Source: Psychrobacter sp. LV10R520-6 (GTDB lineage Bacteria; Pseudomonadota; Gammaproteobacteria; Pseudomonadales; Moraxellaceae). From it: a stretch of 64,000 nt of DNA. The position numbers and the translations under genes were made by a program. The notes under the pieces are model-generated. The model ran no database searches. It had not been told where the DNA came from and worked only from the letters and a program-made list of their open reading frames with translations. Location: positions 2,976,001 to 3,040,000 of the forward strand of contig NZ_LT900024.1 in NCBI RefSeq assembly GCF_900182925.1, written 5' to 3'. Of the stretch, positions 28,490 through 37,900 are shown one piece after another. Within the stretch, counting starts at the first letter, position 1, and each line of letters begins with the position of its first letter.

Positions 28490-31400
28490 ATGATGACCAT
28501 CGCCGGACAACCGTTCTTAACCGACTTTCAGACGCAGCAACTCATCAGTCAGTTTCAGCAAAAAACCAATCTAAGCATCACCCAAATCAGCACTCAACAA
28601 GTCTATGTGCTATCACGGGAATTAGACGGTGATGAGCATAAAAAGGCGTTGGATTTGCTTGGTGTTAATAAAAGAGCTGATGGCAATATTGAAATTACTG
28701 CGCCACAAGATAACCAGTTACAAGTGATAGTCAGTCCGCGCTTCGGTACGATATCGCCATGGGCAAGCAAAGCGACCGATATTTTTAATAATTGTGAAAT
28801 TAAGATCAATCGTGTTGAGCGAGTTATCGTCTATACGCTCACGCTTGCAGACAATACATCTGATAAGACCTTACCGAAAGTGGCCGAGCAGTTATTATTT
28901 GACCGTATGACCCAAAGCTTGGTTTATGATTTAAGCGACACCAGCAAATTATTTGATGATCAGCAGCCCGCATCATTGAATCATATCGACGTGATGGGGG
29001 AAGGGCGCGAAGCATTAGAATCAGCCAATACAGAATTTGGTTTTGCATTATCTAGCGAAGATATCGACTATTTAATGAATGCCTACGTCAATGAGCTCAA
29101 GCGCAATCCGACGGACGTTGAACTGATGATGTTCGCGCAAGCCAACTCTGAGCATTGCCGTCATAAGATATTTAATTCTGAATGGACGATTGATGGCGAA
29201 GTCCAAGCTAAGTCATTATTCCAAATGATTAAGAATACTTATAAAGCCAATCCACAAGGTATTTTGTCTGCTTATAAAGACAATGCGGCAGTGATGGCAG
29301 GCTCTGAAGGCTGGCGTTTTTATCCGGTTCCTGAAAATGCAACTGACGGTACTGTTAATAATAACCCCGCTCATCCATATAGCTTCCATCAAGAAAACAT
29401 CGATATCTTAATGAAAGTTGAAACTCACAATCACCCAACGGCGATTGCTCCTTATGCTGGCGCGGCGACTGGTGTGGGTGGCGAGATTCGTGATGAAGGT
29501 GCAACCGGTCGTGGCGGTAAGCCAAAAGCTGGCTTGACTGGCTTTCATGTGTCACATCTTCATATTCCTGAGCTAGCAGAAAAATGGGAACAGTCCGGTC
29601 AAGTGAGCACGCAAGATTATGGTACGCCAGATCGTATGGCCACCAGCCTTGAGATTATGACCGAGGCTCCTTTAGGCAGTGCCAACTTCTCTAATGAGTT
29701 TGGGCGTCCGAACTTGTGCGGTTATTTCCGTAGCTTCCAACTTGACATGTCAGCCGCCAAAGATGGCAGCCAAATGCGCGGTTATCACAAGCCAATCATG
29801 CTGGCAGGGGGTTACGGTAATATCAAACGCAACTTAATCGAAAAAAACAGCATTCAGCAAGGTGATCTATTAATCGTCCTTGGTGGCCCTGCCATGCAAA
29901 TTGGTTTGGGTGGCGGCGCAGCATCATCCGTTGATAGTGGCTCACTAGATGAAGGCTTGGACTTTGCCTCGGTGCAACGTGATAACGCTGAGATGGAACG
30001 TCGCTGCCAAGAAGTAATGGATCGCTGCTGGGCCTTAGCTGGTAATGAAGAGCTGGGTAATGAAGAGCCGGGTAATGATGTCGATGTTAGTAACAATGTT
30101 AATAAGAAGGGCAAAGATGGCAACCCAATCGTTTCTCTGCATGATGTAGGCGCAGGCGGCTTATCCAATGCTATGCCGGAATTGGTCAATGACCATGAAA
30201 TGGGTGCGCATCTCAATCTACGTCGCATTCCATCGTTAGAAGCTGGCATGTCGCCAATGGCGATTTGGTCGAATGAAGCGCAAGAGCGTTATGTGTTGGC
30301 GATTCACCCAGAAAGTGAAGCGCAGTTCGATGCTATTTGCGCCCGTGAGCGCTGCCCGTATGCCATCTTAGGTACGGCGACTGATGTGCGTCAGCTTATC
30401 GTTGATGATGAATTATTAGCGGAACAACCCGTCGATATGCCCATGCAAGTCTTGCTTGGCGGCACGCCGCAGATGAAGCGTCACTTTAGCCGTCAAGAAA
30501 GCGTCTTGCCAGCATTAGAGCTGGACGATGTTAATATAGCCGAATCTATCACTGATGTATTACGCCATCCTACCGTTGCTAGTAAGTCATTCTTAATTAG
30601 CATTGGTGACCGTTCTATCTCTGGTATGGTAGTGCGTGATCAGTATGTCGGTCGCTATCAAGTGCCGGTTGCTGACTGTGCAATAACCGCTTCTGGTTTG
30701 CTTAATCTTGATGGGCAACCGATGAGCGGTGAAGCGATGAGTGTCGGTGAACGTACGCCGGTCGCCTTGATTAGTCCAACCGCCTCTGCGCGATTGGCAG
30801 TGGGTGAAGCGATTACCAACATCGCTGGTGCTCGCATTGACCAGTTGTCTGATATCACTATGTCGGCAAACTGGATGGCTGCTTGTGGTGACGATGCAGA
30901 AGATGCCGCCTTATTTGATGCGGTTCATGCGATTGGTGAAGAGCTATGCCCTGCGTTAGGTATTGCTATTCCAGTCGGTAAAGACTCGCTATCTATGCGT
31001 GCCAACTGGACGGATAGCGATGCCAACAATTCTGAGCATGGTAGTCAGGATAAATCAGTAGTCTCACCAATGAGCCTCGTTATTACTGCTTTTGCGCCAG
31101 TGATTGATGTCGCACAAACCCTAACGCCTGAACTCATTAATGGCGATAGCGCGTTTTATCGTATTGATTTATCTAAAGGAAAATTGCGTTTAGGCGGCTC
31201 TATCTTGGCGCAAACGCTTAGCCAATTGGGTAATGAATGCCCAGATTTAGCCCAACCTAGCGACTTGGTCGATTTCTTTAACTTTATCCAAGCGGGTAAC
31301 GCGCAAGACATTATCAGTGCTTATCACGATATCGGTGATGGTGGCTTATTAGCAACTATTGCTGAGATGCAATTTACCAGTCGTCAAGGTATCAAGCTGT

Positions 31401-32569
31401 CATTGACCGATGATAATCTGCTTGGTCAGTTATTCAGTGAAGAACTAGGCGCGGTCATTCAAGTCATGCCGGAAGACGTGCCAGCATTGATGCAATTGGC
31501 AGAAGAATTTAACGTCAGTGATATGCTGAGCTTAGTCGGTCAAAGCTCTGAAGAAGAAAGTTTGCTTATCCAAACCCCGACGCTCATGGGCGATAAGACT
31601 CTAAGCTTTAGCCGTGGTAAGTTACAACAAGAATGGAGTCAGGTTAGCTATCAAATCGCCCGCCGCCGTGATAACCCTGCTTGCGTGCAACAAGAATATG
31701 ACTTGATTACCGATAGCAGCTATCAAGGTCTGATTGCCACGCCAAACTTTGATTTGAGCCAAGCGATTGAAGCACCTTACCTTAATAGCCGTGCCAATAA
31801 ACCAAAAGTCGCTATCTTACGGGAACAAGGCGTCAATGGTCAGTTAGAAATGGCAGCAGGCTTTACCCAAGCCGGCTTTGAAGCAGTAGACGTCCATATG
31901 AGCGACTTGCTAAAAGGCCGTATTAATCTACGCGACTTCGAAGGGTTAGTGACTTGTGGCGGCTTTAGCTACGGTGACGTATTGGGTGCAGGCTCAGGCT
32001 GGGCGAACTCTATCTTATTCCATGACGACTTACGCATGCAGTTTGTCCGCTTCTTTGCCCGTCCGGAAACCTTTACCTTGGGTGTCTGTAACGGTTGCCA
32101 GATGATGGCGCAGTTGAAAGACTTGATCCCTGGTGCAGAAAACTTCCCACGCTTTATCGCGAATAAATCGGCTCGCTTTGAAGCGCGTACGGTCAACGTC
32201 AAAGTTGAGCGCACTAAGTCGGTATTATTCAAAGGTATGCAAGACAGTATCTTACCGATCGCGGTTGCTCACGGTGAAGGCTTTGCCACCCTCAATGCCA
32301 CAGAAATTGACGGTATGGCCAAACATGGTCAACTCGCCATGCGTTATGTAGACAGTCAAGGTCAGCCAACCGAGACTTATCCGCTCAATCCAAACGGTTC
32401 GGTCGGCGGGGTCACGGGTCTATGTAGCACCGATGGTCGGGTCACAATTATGATGCCGCACCCTGAGCGTACGCTACGCGCGTACAATCACAGCTGGAAA
32501 CCAGCTGTTTGGGACGAAGATGGCGCGTGGATGCGAATGTTCCGTAATGCGCGGGCTTGGGTTCGTTAA
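28490..32569 (+). CDS. purL: Phosphoribosylformylglycinamidine synthase
   Basis: Converts FGAR, ATP and glutamine to FGAM in purine synthesis; the large single-chain form of gammaproteobacteria (about 1360 residues). Seen: the linker and FGAM domain ANSEHCRHKIFN, the KVETHNHPTAIAPYAGAATG loop, VGDRSISG-like segment, and a C-terminal glutaminase with GGFSYGDVLGAG, catalytic Cys in LGVCNGCQMM and the final MMPHPERT His-Glu. A repeated GNEELGNEEPGN insertion sits in the middle. The start MMTIAGQPFLT (28490) fits the family; an in-frame ATG at 28445 lies close to the predicted transcription start and is less likely. Confidence 0.97.
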   Translation: MMTIAGQPFLTDFQTQQLISQFQQKTNLSITQISTQQVYVLSRELDGDEHKKALDLLGVNKRADGNIEITAPQDNQLQVIVSPRFGTISPWASKATDIFNNCEIKINRVERVIVYTLTLADNTSDKTLPKVAEQLLFDRMTQSLVYDLSDTSKLFDDQQPASLNHIDVMGEGREALESANTEFGFALSSEDIDYLMNAYVNELKRNPTDVELMMFAQANSEHCRHKIFNSEWTIDGEVQAKSLFQMIKNTYKANPQGILSAYKDNAAVMAGSEGWRFYPVPENATDGTVNNNPAHPYSFHQENIDILMKVETHNHPTAIAPYAGAATGVGGEIRDEGATGRGGKPKAGLTGFHVSHLHIPELAEKWEQSGQVSTQDYGTPDRMATSLEIMTEAPLGSANFSNEFGRPNLCGYFRSFQLDMSAAKDGSQMRGYHKPIMLAGGYGNIKRNLIEKNSIQQGDLLIVLGGPAMQIGLGGGAASSVDSGSLDEGLDFASVQRDNAEMERRCQEVMDRCWALAGNEELGNEEPGNDVDVSNNVNKKGKDGNPIVSLHDVGAGGLSNAMPELVNDHEMGAHLNLRRIPSLEAGMSPMAIWSNEAQERYVLAIHPESEAQFDAICARERCPYAILGTATDVRQLIVDDELLAEQPVDMPMQVLLGGTPQMKRHFSRQESVLPALELDDVNIAESITDVLRHPTVASKSFLISIGDRSISGMVVRDQYVGRYQVPVADCAITASGLLNLDGQPMSGEAMSVGERTPVALISPTASARLAVGEAITNIAGARIDQLSDITMSANWMAACGDDAEDAALFDAVHAIGEELCPALGIAIPVGKDSLSMRANWTDSDANNSEHGSQDKSVVSPMSLVITAFAPVIDVAQTLTPELINGDSAFYRIDLSKGKLRLGGSILAQTLSQLGNECPDLAQPSDLVDFFNFIQAGNAQDIISAYHDIGDGGLLATIAEMQFTSRQGIKLSLTDDNLLGQLFSEELGAVIQVMPEDVPALMQLAEEFNVSDMLSLVGQSSEEESLLIQTPTLMGDKTLSFSRGKLQQEWSQVSYQIARRRDNPACVQQEYDLITDSSYQGLIATPNFDLSQAIEAPYLNSRANKPKVAILREQGVNGQLEMAAGFTQAGFEAVDVHMSDLLKGRINLRDFEGLVTCGGFSYGDVLGAGSGWANSILFHDDLRMQFVRFFARPETFTLGVCNGCQMMAQLKDLIPGAENFPRFIANKSARFEARTVNVKVERTKSVLFKGMQDSILPIAVAHGEGFATLNATEIDGMAKHGQLAMRYVDSQGQPTETYPLNPNGSVGGVTGLCSTDGRVTIMMPHPERTLRAYNHSWKPAVWDEDGAWMRMFRNARAWVR

Positions 32570-32590
32570 AAAATAATTGTTTTAGATAAT

Positions 32591-32622
32591 AAAAAAGGTG
32601 GGCTTCGGCTCACCTTTTTTTG
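32591..32622 (+). terminator. Terminator of purL
   Basis: Stem aaaaaaggtgggc/gctcacctttttt with a ttcg tetraloop, about 20 nt after the purL stop, ending in a T tract. Confidence 0.9.
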
Positions 32623-32670
32623 TTTGAAGTTTGGGTGTTTTTTAAAAGTAGGGGAGCTAGTCCTGCTTTT

Positions 32671-32797
32671 CGCTACTATCCTGATTGCTCGCTAGAACGG
32701 TGACTATTAGCTAGTAGCGTTCCTGTTATCTCGATAACACTTCTAGCTAAGTCACCGCAATCTAGTGATCAACCAAGTATATCCGCTTCAATCAGGG
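32671..32797. ncRNA. Highly structured non-coding element (possible ncRNA or mobile hairpin)
   Basis: The segment folds as one long imperfect hairpin: outer arms cctgattg (32680-32687) with caatcagg (32789-32796); ctaga (32692) with tctag (32761); a 13-bp arm cggtgact-a-ttagct (32698-32712) with agctaagtcaccg (32745-32757); and an apical tgttat-ctcg-ataaca (32724-32739). A competing pairing cgctact (32671) with agtagcg (32713) exists. It lies between the purL terminator and the 3' end of the helicase gene. Whether it is transcribed is unknown; a MITE or recombination site are alternatives. Confidence 0.45.
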
Positions 32798-32834
32798 CTA
32801 AACTGCGCCTCCGAATAACTGCTGTGGTTAAAAA

Positions 32835-35800
32835 TTAATGAGATACAAACATTTTTAAGTCTACATCATGACTCGATAGAGTGCTCAACCACGTCTCAAC
32901 GAGCTGATAAGCTTGCTTGCTTTCGTCTTCAGCATTAGAGATGTTTTTCATTTGTTTAGTGAAATGACTATTTGAGAATGCATTTCCAATGACAAGCCAA
33001 ACTTCTTTTTTTACCAATACATCTTTACGTCGTTTGTTTATTTCCTCAAAAACCTTATTTAGTGTATCGGGTTGTTGAAATAAGTTTAAATCATATTTTC
33101 CATTGTACAATCTAATGCGGCTATCTAGTTCTACTTGATTAGATTTATTAGACGATACCTTCCAGTTGTTTCTTAAATTAGTATCGTTAGCATAACGCTC
33201 AAATTTTTGACTAACTAGAGTATGCAGGTTTTTAACAGCTTGGCTGCCAACTTCATATATTGCTCCAGCTGATGATTTTGGGCTTTGCGAAGCTTTTCCA
33301 CATTTCACATGAACCATAATCAACCTATCTTCTGATGATAAGATAAAATCTGCCGGCTCTGTACCCATGTCTGTACACAAGATAAGGTCTACATTTGGTA
33401 AATAACGATAAAAATCACCTAAGCTTTCTAGTGATGGGTTGTTATTCTTGATATTTGATAATTTATCTATTTGATAGAATATTGAGTCTGCTCCAAAATT
33501 GCTTGGAGCTGTATTTCTCTCATCTTTTTCTGATAACCCGACTTCTAAAAGGCAATCTAATGAGATAATTTTCGAAATGAGATTCCTATTGAGTACTCCA
33601 CTATCAGTAGGCATTTGCAGCTCAAAAAACTCTCCTCCTAAGAAAGTTATACCGTTGTTATATAAGAGTTTAATAGTATCTTTATTAAAAGCTTGCTCAG
33701 GTTCTAACGACTTATTATTGATATAAAATTTTAACTTATCACTAGTATCTATACAGAGTTTGTTCTCATCATCAAAAGAAAGCCGAACTTTAGTACGTTC
33801 AGTATGGGACTTATCTACACAAAGAGTAAAGGTTGATGAAGGAAGAAATTTAGGTGAATATTTACGCACGAAACTTAAGTCACAAATATCTAAAAGACAA
33901 AAACCTTGGTCATAAATTTTATAAATGTAATCATTAGCGAGAGGATGTTCTATATTATTATAATAAAAAGATAAATCCTCAAAAATTGTGAAATCTAACA
34001 TACATGCTGAAGGTTCTTCTTCTGGAGCAGAGTCAGCAGACTTAGCAAACGAGCGTACAAAATTACTTTGTAATGTATTATCTGTCTTAAATTTATTAGA
34101 TATGTCATCTAGCCAAGCCATAAATTCATGATAGCTAAATCTACGTTTTTTTTGATCAGAAACTCTTCCGGAACCCACACCTAAATAAAATGAATTATCA
34201 ATCGTATTTTTTACGGTATTAATACTATTAAATACTCCAGTTCTAATCGCATAATTTGAATTAGTTGCCGGATGATTGATAGCCTCTAAATTGCCTATGT
34301 ACGAAATGCCTTCAGGTCGATGATCACTTTTCTGTAAGGCTCTAGTATTTGCTTGCTTCGTATGAGTTGTATTGTTAGCTTCGGAAATCACCTTAAATAG
34401 TGTATCCATGTCTACTGCTCTTCCAATTCCTAGATCCTTATTATCACTAAACTTTCTTCCTTGGCTGTCGAAAATAGCTATATATTCTTGACCTAGCTCT
34501 TTTACTACCATTATTTCTAACGATGGTTCAAAAAATAGACTATCTTTTAGAAATCTTGAATTACTAAAAACTATTGAAGTTACTACACCAAATTCAGCGT
34601 CATATTTTGATAGAGCACCTTGACGGTTAAATTCCCAATATAATTTATCCAAACAATCGGCTAAATCAAACTCTGGATTTTTCTTGTAAAAGCAAACTGA
34701 TGCCAATGGGATTTCAAGAGATTCAACAGGGTCAAATCCTTTGAAATCAAATTTTTTCTTAAAGCCAGAGTTATAATAACTATGTTCAGGAAACTCATCG
34801 ATATAGCTCTCAATTAAAACAGCCGTATCTAGCGTTTTAATAAACTTCTTAGCAGTTTTTTCATTAGATAGATATTCGTCAAACTCTTTAAAATTACTCC
34901 ATAAATCCAAATTGTTATTATTATCCAGTCCTATAACATAAGGTTGATATTGTTTGTATGTTCTTACCACTCTGCCCACTGTTTGAACTAATTCTCTACC
35001 ACTACCTACAGGATAAGTGAGGATAAGTATTTTAGCCTGAGGCAAATCAACGCCTTCATCTAATTTCCTTTGATGAATTATTACTTCGTAGTCTTTTTCA
35101 TGGATATTTGCAGGAACACTCTGTAATGTATTTTCATCATCTGATTTTGCATAACTATCATGGATTGCTACAGTATTGAATTCAGTTTTTAACCATTCGA
35201 AATACTGTTGGACATCTGAAAACTTTTTACACTTTACTATGCATACTGATTCAGGTTGTGAGCCTTTTATCTCTCTAATTCTCTCAATTAACCTATCTTC
35301 ATTAACTACTTCAAAATTCGGCTCTACAATATCGTGCTTCTCAACCGCCTTTTTAAACGTATATATATAATGATGTTTCACATCAATATCGAAACTAAAC
35401 AAATCGTTTCTATAGGGTGTAGCTGTAATGATTAACTTCTTACATTCAAATTTTCTAACAGCTTTACTCCATTTCGAAGCTGGCTCAGCATGACCTTCAT
35501 CAAATATTACTAAATCAACCTTATCTTTTATAGAGTCTAATTCAGATTCAGAAAGCTTTGTAATCATTTGGACTGTAGTACAATAAATGCCTTCTTTTTC
35601 AAAGTTATCAATATCTTTGAATAATGGCTTAAGGTTTGATATATCAGCTTCGTCACCTAGGATTTTTTTGTAAAAGTCACCTTTTAGTTGTTTTGCAAGC
35701 TGGTCGCAGACAGGTCTTCTATGGGTGAGAATTAATACTCGTTTAGATTTAGAGCTATGACTAGCTATACAAATAACGCCACTTTTACCAGCGCCAGTTG

Positions 35801-35915
35801 GCAAGCTTATTAGACAAGACTTCTTACTTCGTGAACTAAGATATGTAGATACAGTTTTTATGCTTTCCTTTTGACAGTCTCTTAACCTTTCAATAACTTC
35901 TTCACTTATATTCAT
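32835..35915 (-). CDS. SF2 DEAD/DEAH-type helicase with probable C-terminal PD-(D/E)xK nuclease
   Basis: A 1026-residue protein. Helicase core: Walker A LPTGAGKSG (38-46), Ia VLILTHRRP, II DEGH (139-142), III TATPYR (164-169), V LDEGVDLP and VI QTVGRVVR (311-318), the layout of type III restriction/UvrB-like SF2 enzymes. Near the C terminus, EPADFILSSEDRLIMVHVK (D856, H869-V-K871) looks like a PD-(D/E)xK nuclease core. The middle 500 residues are not recognised. The SD aaggg precedes the ATG. There is no methylase beside it. Low GC and the neighbouring IS and broken genes suggest an acquired gene, likely genome defence or DNA repair; this is inference. Confidence 0.85.
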   Translation of the reverse strand: MNISEEVIERLRDCQKESIKTVSTYLSSRSKKSCLISLPTGAGKSGVICIASHSSKSKRVLILTHRRPVCDQLAKQLKGDFYKKILGDEADISNLKPLFKDIDNFEKEGIYCTTVQMITKLSESELDSIKDKVDLVIFDEGHAEPASKWSKAVRKFECKKLIITATPYRNDLFSFDIDVKHHYIYTFKKAVEKHDIVEPNFEVVNEDRLIERIREIKGSQPESVCIVKCKKFSDVQQYFEWLKTEFNTVAIHDSYAKSDDENTLQSVPANIHEKDYEVIIHQRKLDEGVDLPQAKILILTYPVGSGRELVQTVGRVVRTYKQYQPYVIGLDNNNNLDLWSNFKEFDEYLSNEKTAKKFIKTLDTAVLIESYIDEFPEHSYYNSGFKKKFDFKGFDPVESLEIPLASVCFYKKNPEFDLADCLDKLYWEFNRQGALSKYDAEFGVVTSIVFSNSRFLKDSLFFEPSLEIMVVKELGQEYIAIFDSQGRKFSDNKDLGIGRAVDMDTLFKVISEANNTTHTKQANTRALQKSDHRPEGISYIGNLEAINHPATNSNYAIRTGVFNSINTVKNTIDNSFYLGVGSGRVSDQKKRRFSYHEFMAWLDDISNKFKTDNTLQSNFVRSFAKSADSAPEEEPSACMLDFTIFEDLSFYYNNIEHPLANDYIYKIYDQGFCLLDICDLSFVRKYSPKFLPSSTFTLCVDKSHTERTKVRLSFDDENKLCIDTSDKLKFYINNKSLEPEQAFNKDTIKLLYNNGITFLGGEFFELQMPTDSGVLNRNLISKIISLDCLLEVGLSEKDERNTAPSNFGADSIFYQIDKLSNIKNNNPSLESLGDFYRYLPNVDLILCTDMGTEPADFILSSEDRLIMVHVKCGKASQSPKSSAGAIYEVGSQAVKNLHTLVSQKFERYANDTNLRNNWKVSSNKSNQVELDSRIRLYNGKYDLNLFQQPDTLNKVFEEINKRRKDVLVKKEVWLVIGNAFSNSHFTKQMKNISNAEDESKQAYQLVETWLSTLSSHDVDLKMFVSH

Positions 35916-35966
35916 AATAGCCCTTTTAAACTAATGCAATTACATACATTATTCGAATATTTTATT

Positions 35967-36143
35967 ATGAGTAAGTTTACTATAAAAAAAGAGTTAATCT
36001 ACAAGAAGACTGACTCTTTTGAATGGCTAGGAAAAGTAACTCACTATGTAAGTATAAAATTATCAGATAAATGGCGGGTTACGTCATGCTTTCATTCTCT
36101 ACGAGAATTTGATAAAGCTAACCCATCCAATGCAACTTGTTGA
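35967..36143 (+). CDS. Small hypothetical ORF divergent from the helicase
   Basis: A 58-codon frame from MSKFTIKKELIYKK; an in-frame ATG at 35934 gives 69 codons. The composition is protein-like, but there is no ribosome site, and the last dozen codons (REFDKANPSNATC) are written by a dispersed DNA repeat (36093-36133), so it is either truncated by that repeat or spurious. No family is recognised. Confidence 0.25.
   Translation: MSKFTIKKELIYKKTDSFEWLGKVTHYVSIKLSDKWRVTSCFHSLREFDKANPSNATC
36093..36133. repeat. 41-bp dispersed repeat, copy A
   Basis: On the minus strand this reads gcattggatgggttagcttt and then atcaaattctcgtagagaatg. About 32 of 41 bases match the copy at 38526-38566, same orientation. 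The two copies flank the small ORF, the split amidotransferase gene and the IS. Confidence 0.6.
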
Positions 36144-36216
36144 TAAGCCGTGGGGCAGTTGCTCAACTTAAAGAAAATTGATGCGGAACCCTTGTTTCAT
36201 GTATGTTTTTATACAA

Positions 36217-36408
36217 CTATTCATCTTCTAACGAACGTTCTTTAGCCTCTCTTTGCGATTCAGCTATTAACTCATGTATCTTAGCACTTTCAGCTAAAAT
36301 ACACGTTTCATACGCAGATTTTGGTTTAGGTTGCTGCTCGCTCTCTTGAGCTTGTTTGGCCTTTTCGCTCAAATAGTTTTCAAGATTTTCTTTTTGAGAG
36401 TTACTCAT
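36217..36408 (-). CDS. Small hypothetical protein, charged and helical
   Basis: 63 residues (MSNSQKENLENYLSEKAKQA onward), rich in Glu, Lys, Gln and Ala, probably coiled. A good SD (gagg) is 8 nt before the ATG. It starts 25 bp after the end of the split amidotransferase gene and so was probably in its operon. No family recognised; one Cys. The function is unknown. Confidence 0.5.
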   Translation of the reverse strand: MSNSQKENLENYLSEKAKQAQESEQQPKPKSAYETCILAESAKIHELIAESQREAKERSLEDE

Positions 36409-36710
36409 AGTTGATTCCTCTTACTATTTAGTTTTAGCTGTCTTTTGCTATGCGATTTAGCATGGCTGCTAACCTTGCGTTGTTGTCTTCAATATACTTA
36501 TTACCAGCCTCTATTATCTCATCAGCTGATTGTACGGTTTTGGGATAGTTGATAAGTCCACTCTGTATAGCATCATGTCCATTCGCTACCATCTTGACGA
36601 TACTTTCTTTGGTCACTTCAAAGTGACACTGCCAGCACATAACCCAAGTTCCAAGCTCTTTATGTAGCGGTGTTTGATAAATGAATCCTTGATTGACCTG
36701 TAATGGTCAA

Positions 36711-37601
36711 CTAATTTAGGACAGCTGATAAGAGGTTTTTGTTGAAGTAGCGTTTTTCTTTCTCTAGCGGTGTTAAATAATCATTGAAGCTGTGCGGTCT
36801 GACGGATTGATAATAGCCCCAGATATAATCACAAATGGCTTGTTTGGCATCAGCGATATCCTCGTAACCACCCTTTGGCATCCATTCGGTTTTAAAACTT
36901 CTAAAGAATCTTTCAGTAGGAGCGTTATCCCAACAATTACCTTTTCGGCTCATGCTTTGTATCATACCGTCACAACTCGCCACGGATTCAGCGAATTTCT
37001 TACTGGTGTAATGCGTGCCTTGATCTGAATGAAACAGTACGCCGATTGGTTTAAGTCTCGTGTGATACGCCATCTGTAGCGCTTTACTGGTAAGCACGCT
37101 ATCAGGAGAGTCTGAGACGCTAAAGCCCACCACACGACGGGCATATAGGTCTAAAACAACCGCTAAATAGCACCAACCGCCTTTGATGCGAATATAGGTC
37201 ACGTCCCCTGTCCAGACTTGATTAGGCGTGCTTGGGCTAAAGTTGCGATCTAAAAGGTTGTCATGCGTTTTATGTTCTTGATCAGCGTACTTATACTTGT
37301 GTGTCTTAAACTGACAGCTTTTAAGTCCCATGCTCTTCATAAGCTTACCTGCTTTGTAGCGGGTAAGCCTAACGCCATGCTCATTCATTAGTATGGCAAC
37401 TATGCTGCGAGCGCCAGCCGATTGCTTTGAGTCATTGAATATTTGGCGTATCAAGGCTTTGAGTTTGACGCGCTTAACATCAATAGATTTAGTTTGTATG
37501 CCATAGTAATAACTGCTTCTCACCACGCCAAATAGGTCACATAACTTACGCTTGCTCAATTGTTTGTCCTGCTCTGCAAGCTTGCTTATCAGTAATAGCC
37601 T
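36711..37601 (-). CDS. IS3-family transposase OrfB (DDE integrase domain)
   Basis: The catalytic part of the transposase, made as an OrfAB fusion by -1 frameshifting at ctaaaagg (37599-37604): after the AAA codon the reading continues RLLLISKLAEQDKQ, then LSKRKLCDLFGVVRSSYYYG. It has the HTH_21 region (SAGARSIVAILMNEHGVRLT) and the rve/DDE domain: first Asp in VWTGDVTYI, second in LFHSDQGTHYTS, Glu in NAPTERFFRSFKTEW. 296 residues from the shift site to the TAA inside the left inverted repeat. Intact and probably active. Confidence 0.93.
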   Translation of the reverse strand, partial: RLLLISKLAEQDKQLSKRKLCDLFGVVRSSYYYGIQTKSIDVKRVKLKALIRQIFNDSKQSAGARSIVAILMNEHGVRLTRYKAGKLMKSMGLKSCQFKTHKYKYADQEHKTHDNLLDRNFSPSTPNQVWTGDVTYIRIKGGWCYLAVVLDLYARRVVGFSVSDSPDSVLTSKALQMAYHTRLKPIGVLFHSDQGTHYTSKKFAESVASCDGMIQSMSRKGNCWDNAPTERFFRSFKTEWMPKGGYEDIADAKQAICDYIWGYYQSVRPHSFNDYLTPLEKEKRYFNKNLLSAVLN

Positions 37602-37900
37602 TTTAGACTGTCTGATGCCAACAGAGCTGAAGCCTTTTTTAAGATGTCGCGCTCCATTCTTAGACGCTTATTCTCTTTGCGTAGTTGTTGCAGCTCTCGC
37701 TGCTCATCAGTTAAAGCCAAGCCTTGGGTTGGGGAAACGCCTTGTTGCTCTAGTCGATACTTGCGTACCCAGTTGTCTAAGGTCGATGCACCAATCCCTA
37801 GCGACTCTGCCACTTCTGCAACCTTGCGCTTATGATCAACGACTAAGCTGATGGCCTCTAGCTTGAATTCTCGGGTGTATTCTCTGCGTTTGTTAGTCAT
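37589..37900 (-). CDS. IS3-family transposase OrfA (HTH protein)
   Basis: 103 residues: an HTH_8/Tnp_1-type helix-turn-helix (REYTREFKLEAISLVVDH, then VAEVAESLGIGASTLDNWVR) followed by a leucine-zipper-like coiled coil (LTDEQRELQQLRKENKRLRM). It binds the IS ends and, by frameshifting near its 3' end, supplies the N terminus of OrfAB. The start has an SD (gagga) upstream. Confidence 0.92.
   Translation of the reverse strand: MTNKRREYTREFKLEAISLVVDHKRKVAEVAESLGIGASTLDNWVRKYRLEQQGVSPTQGLALTDEQRELQQLRKENKRLRMERDILKKASALLASDSLKGYY

Noticed and set aside
32680-32796. Integron attC site
   Set aside because: The folded element lacks the RYYYAAC / GTTRRRY core pair at its base, and no integrase or cassette array is present.
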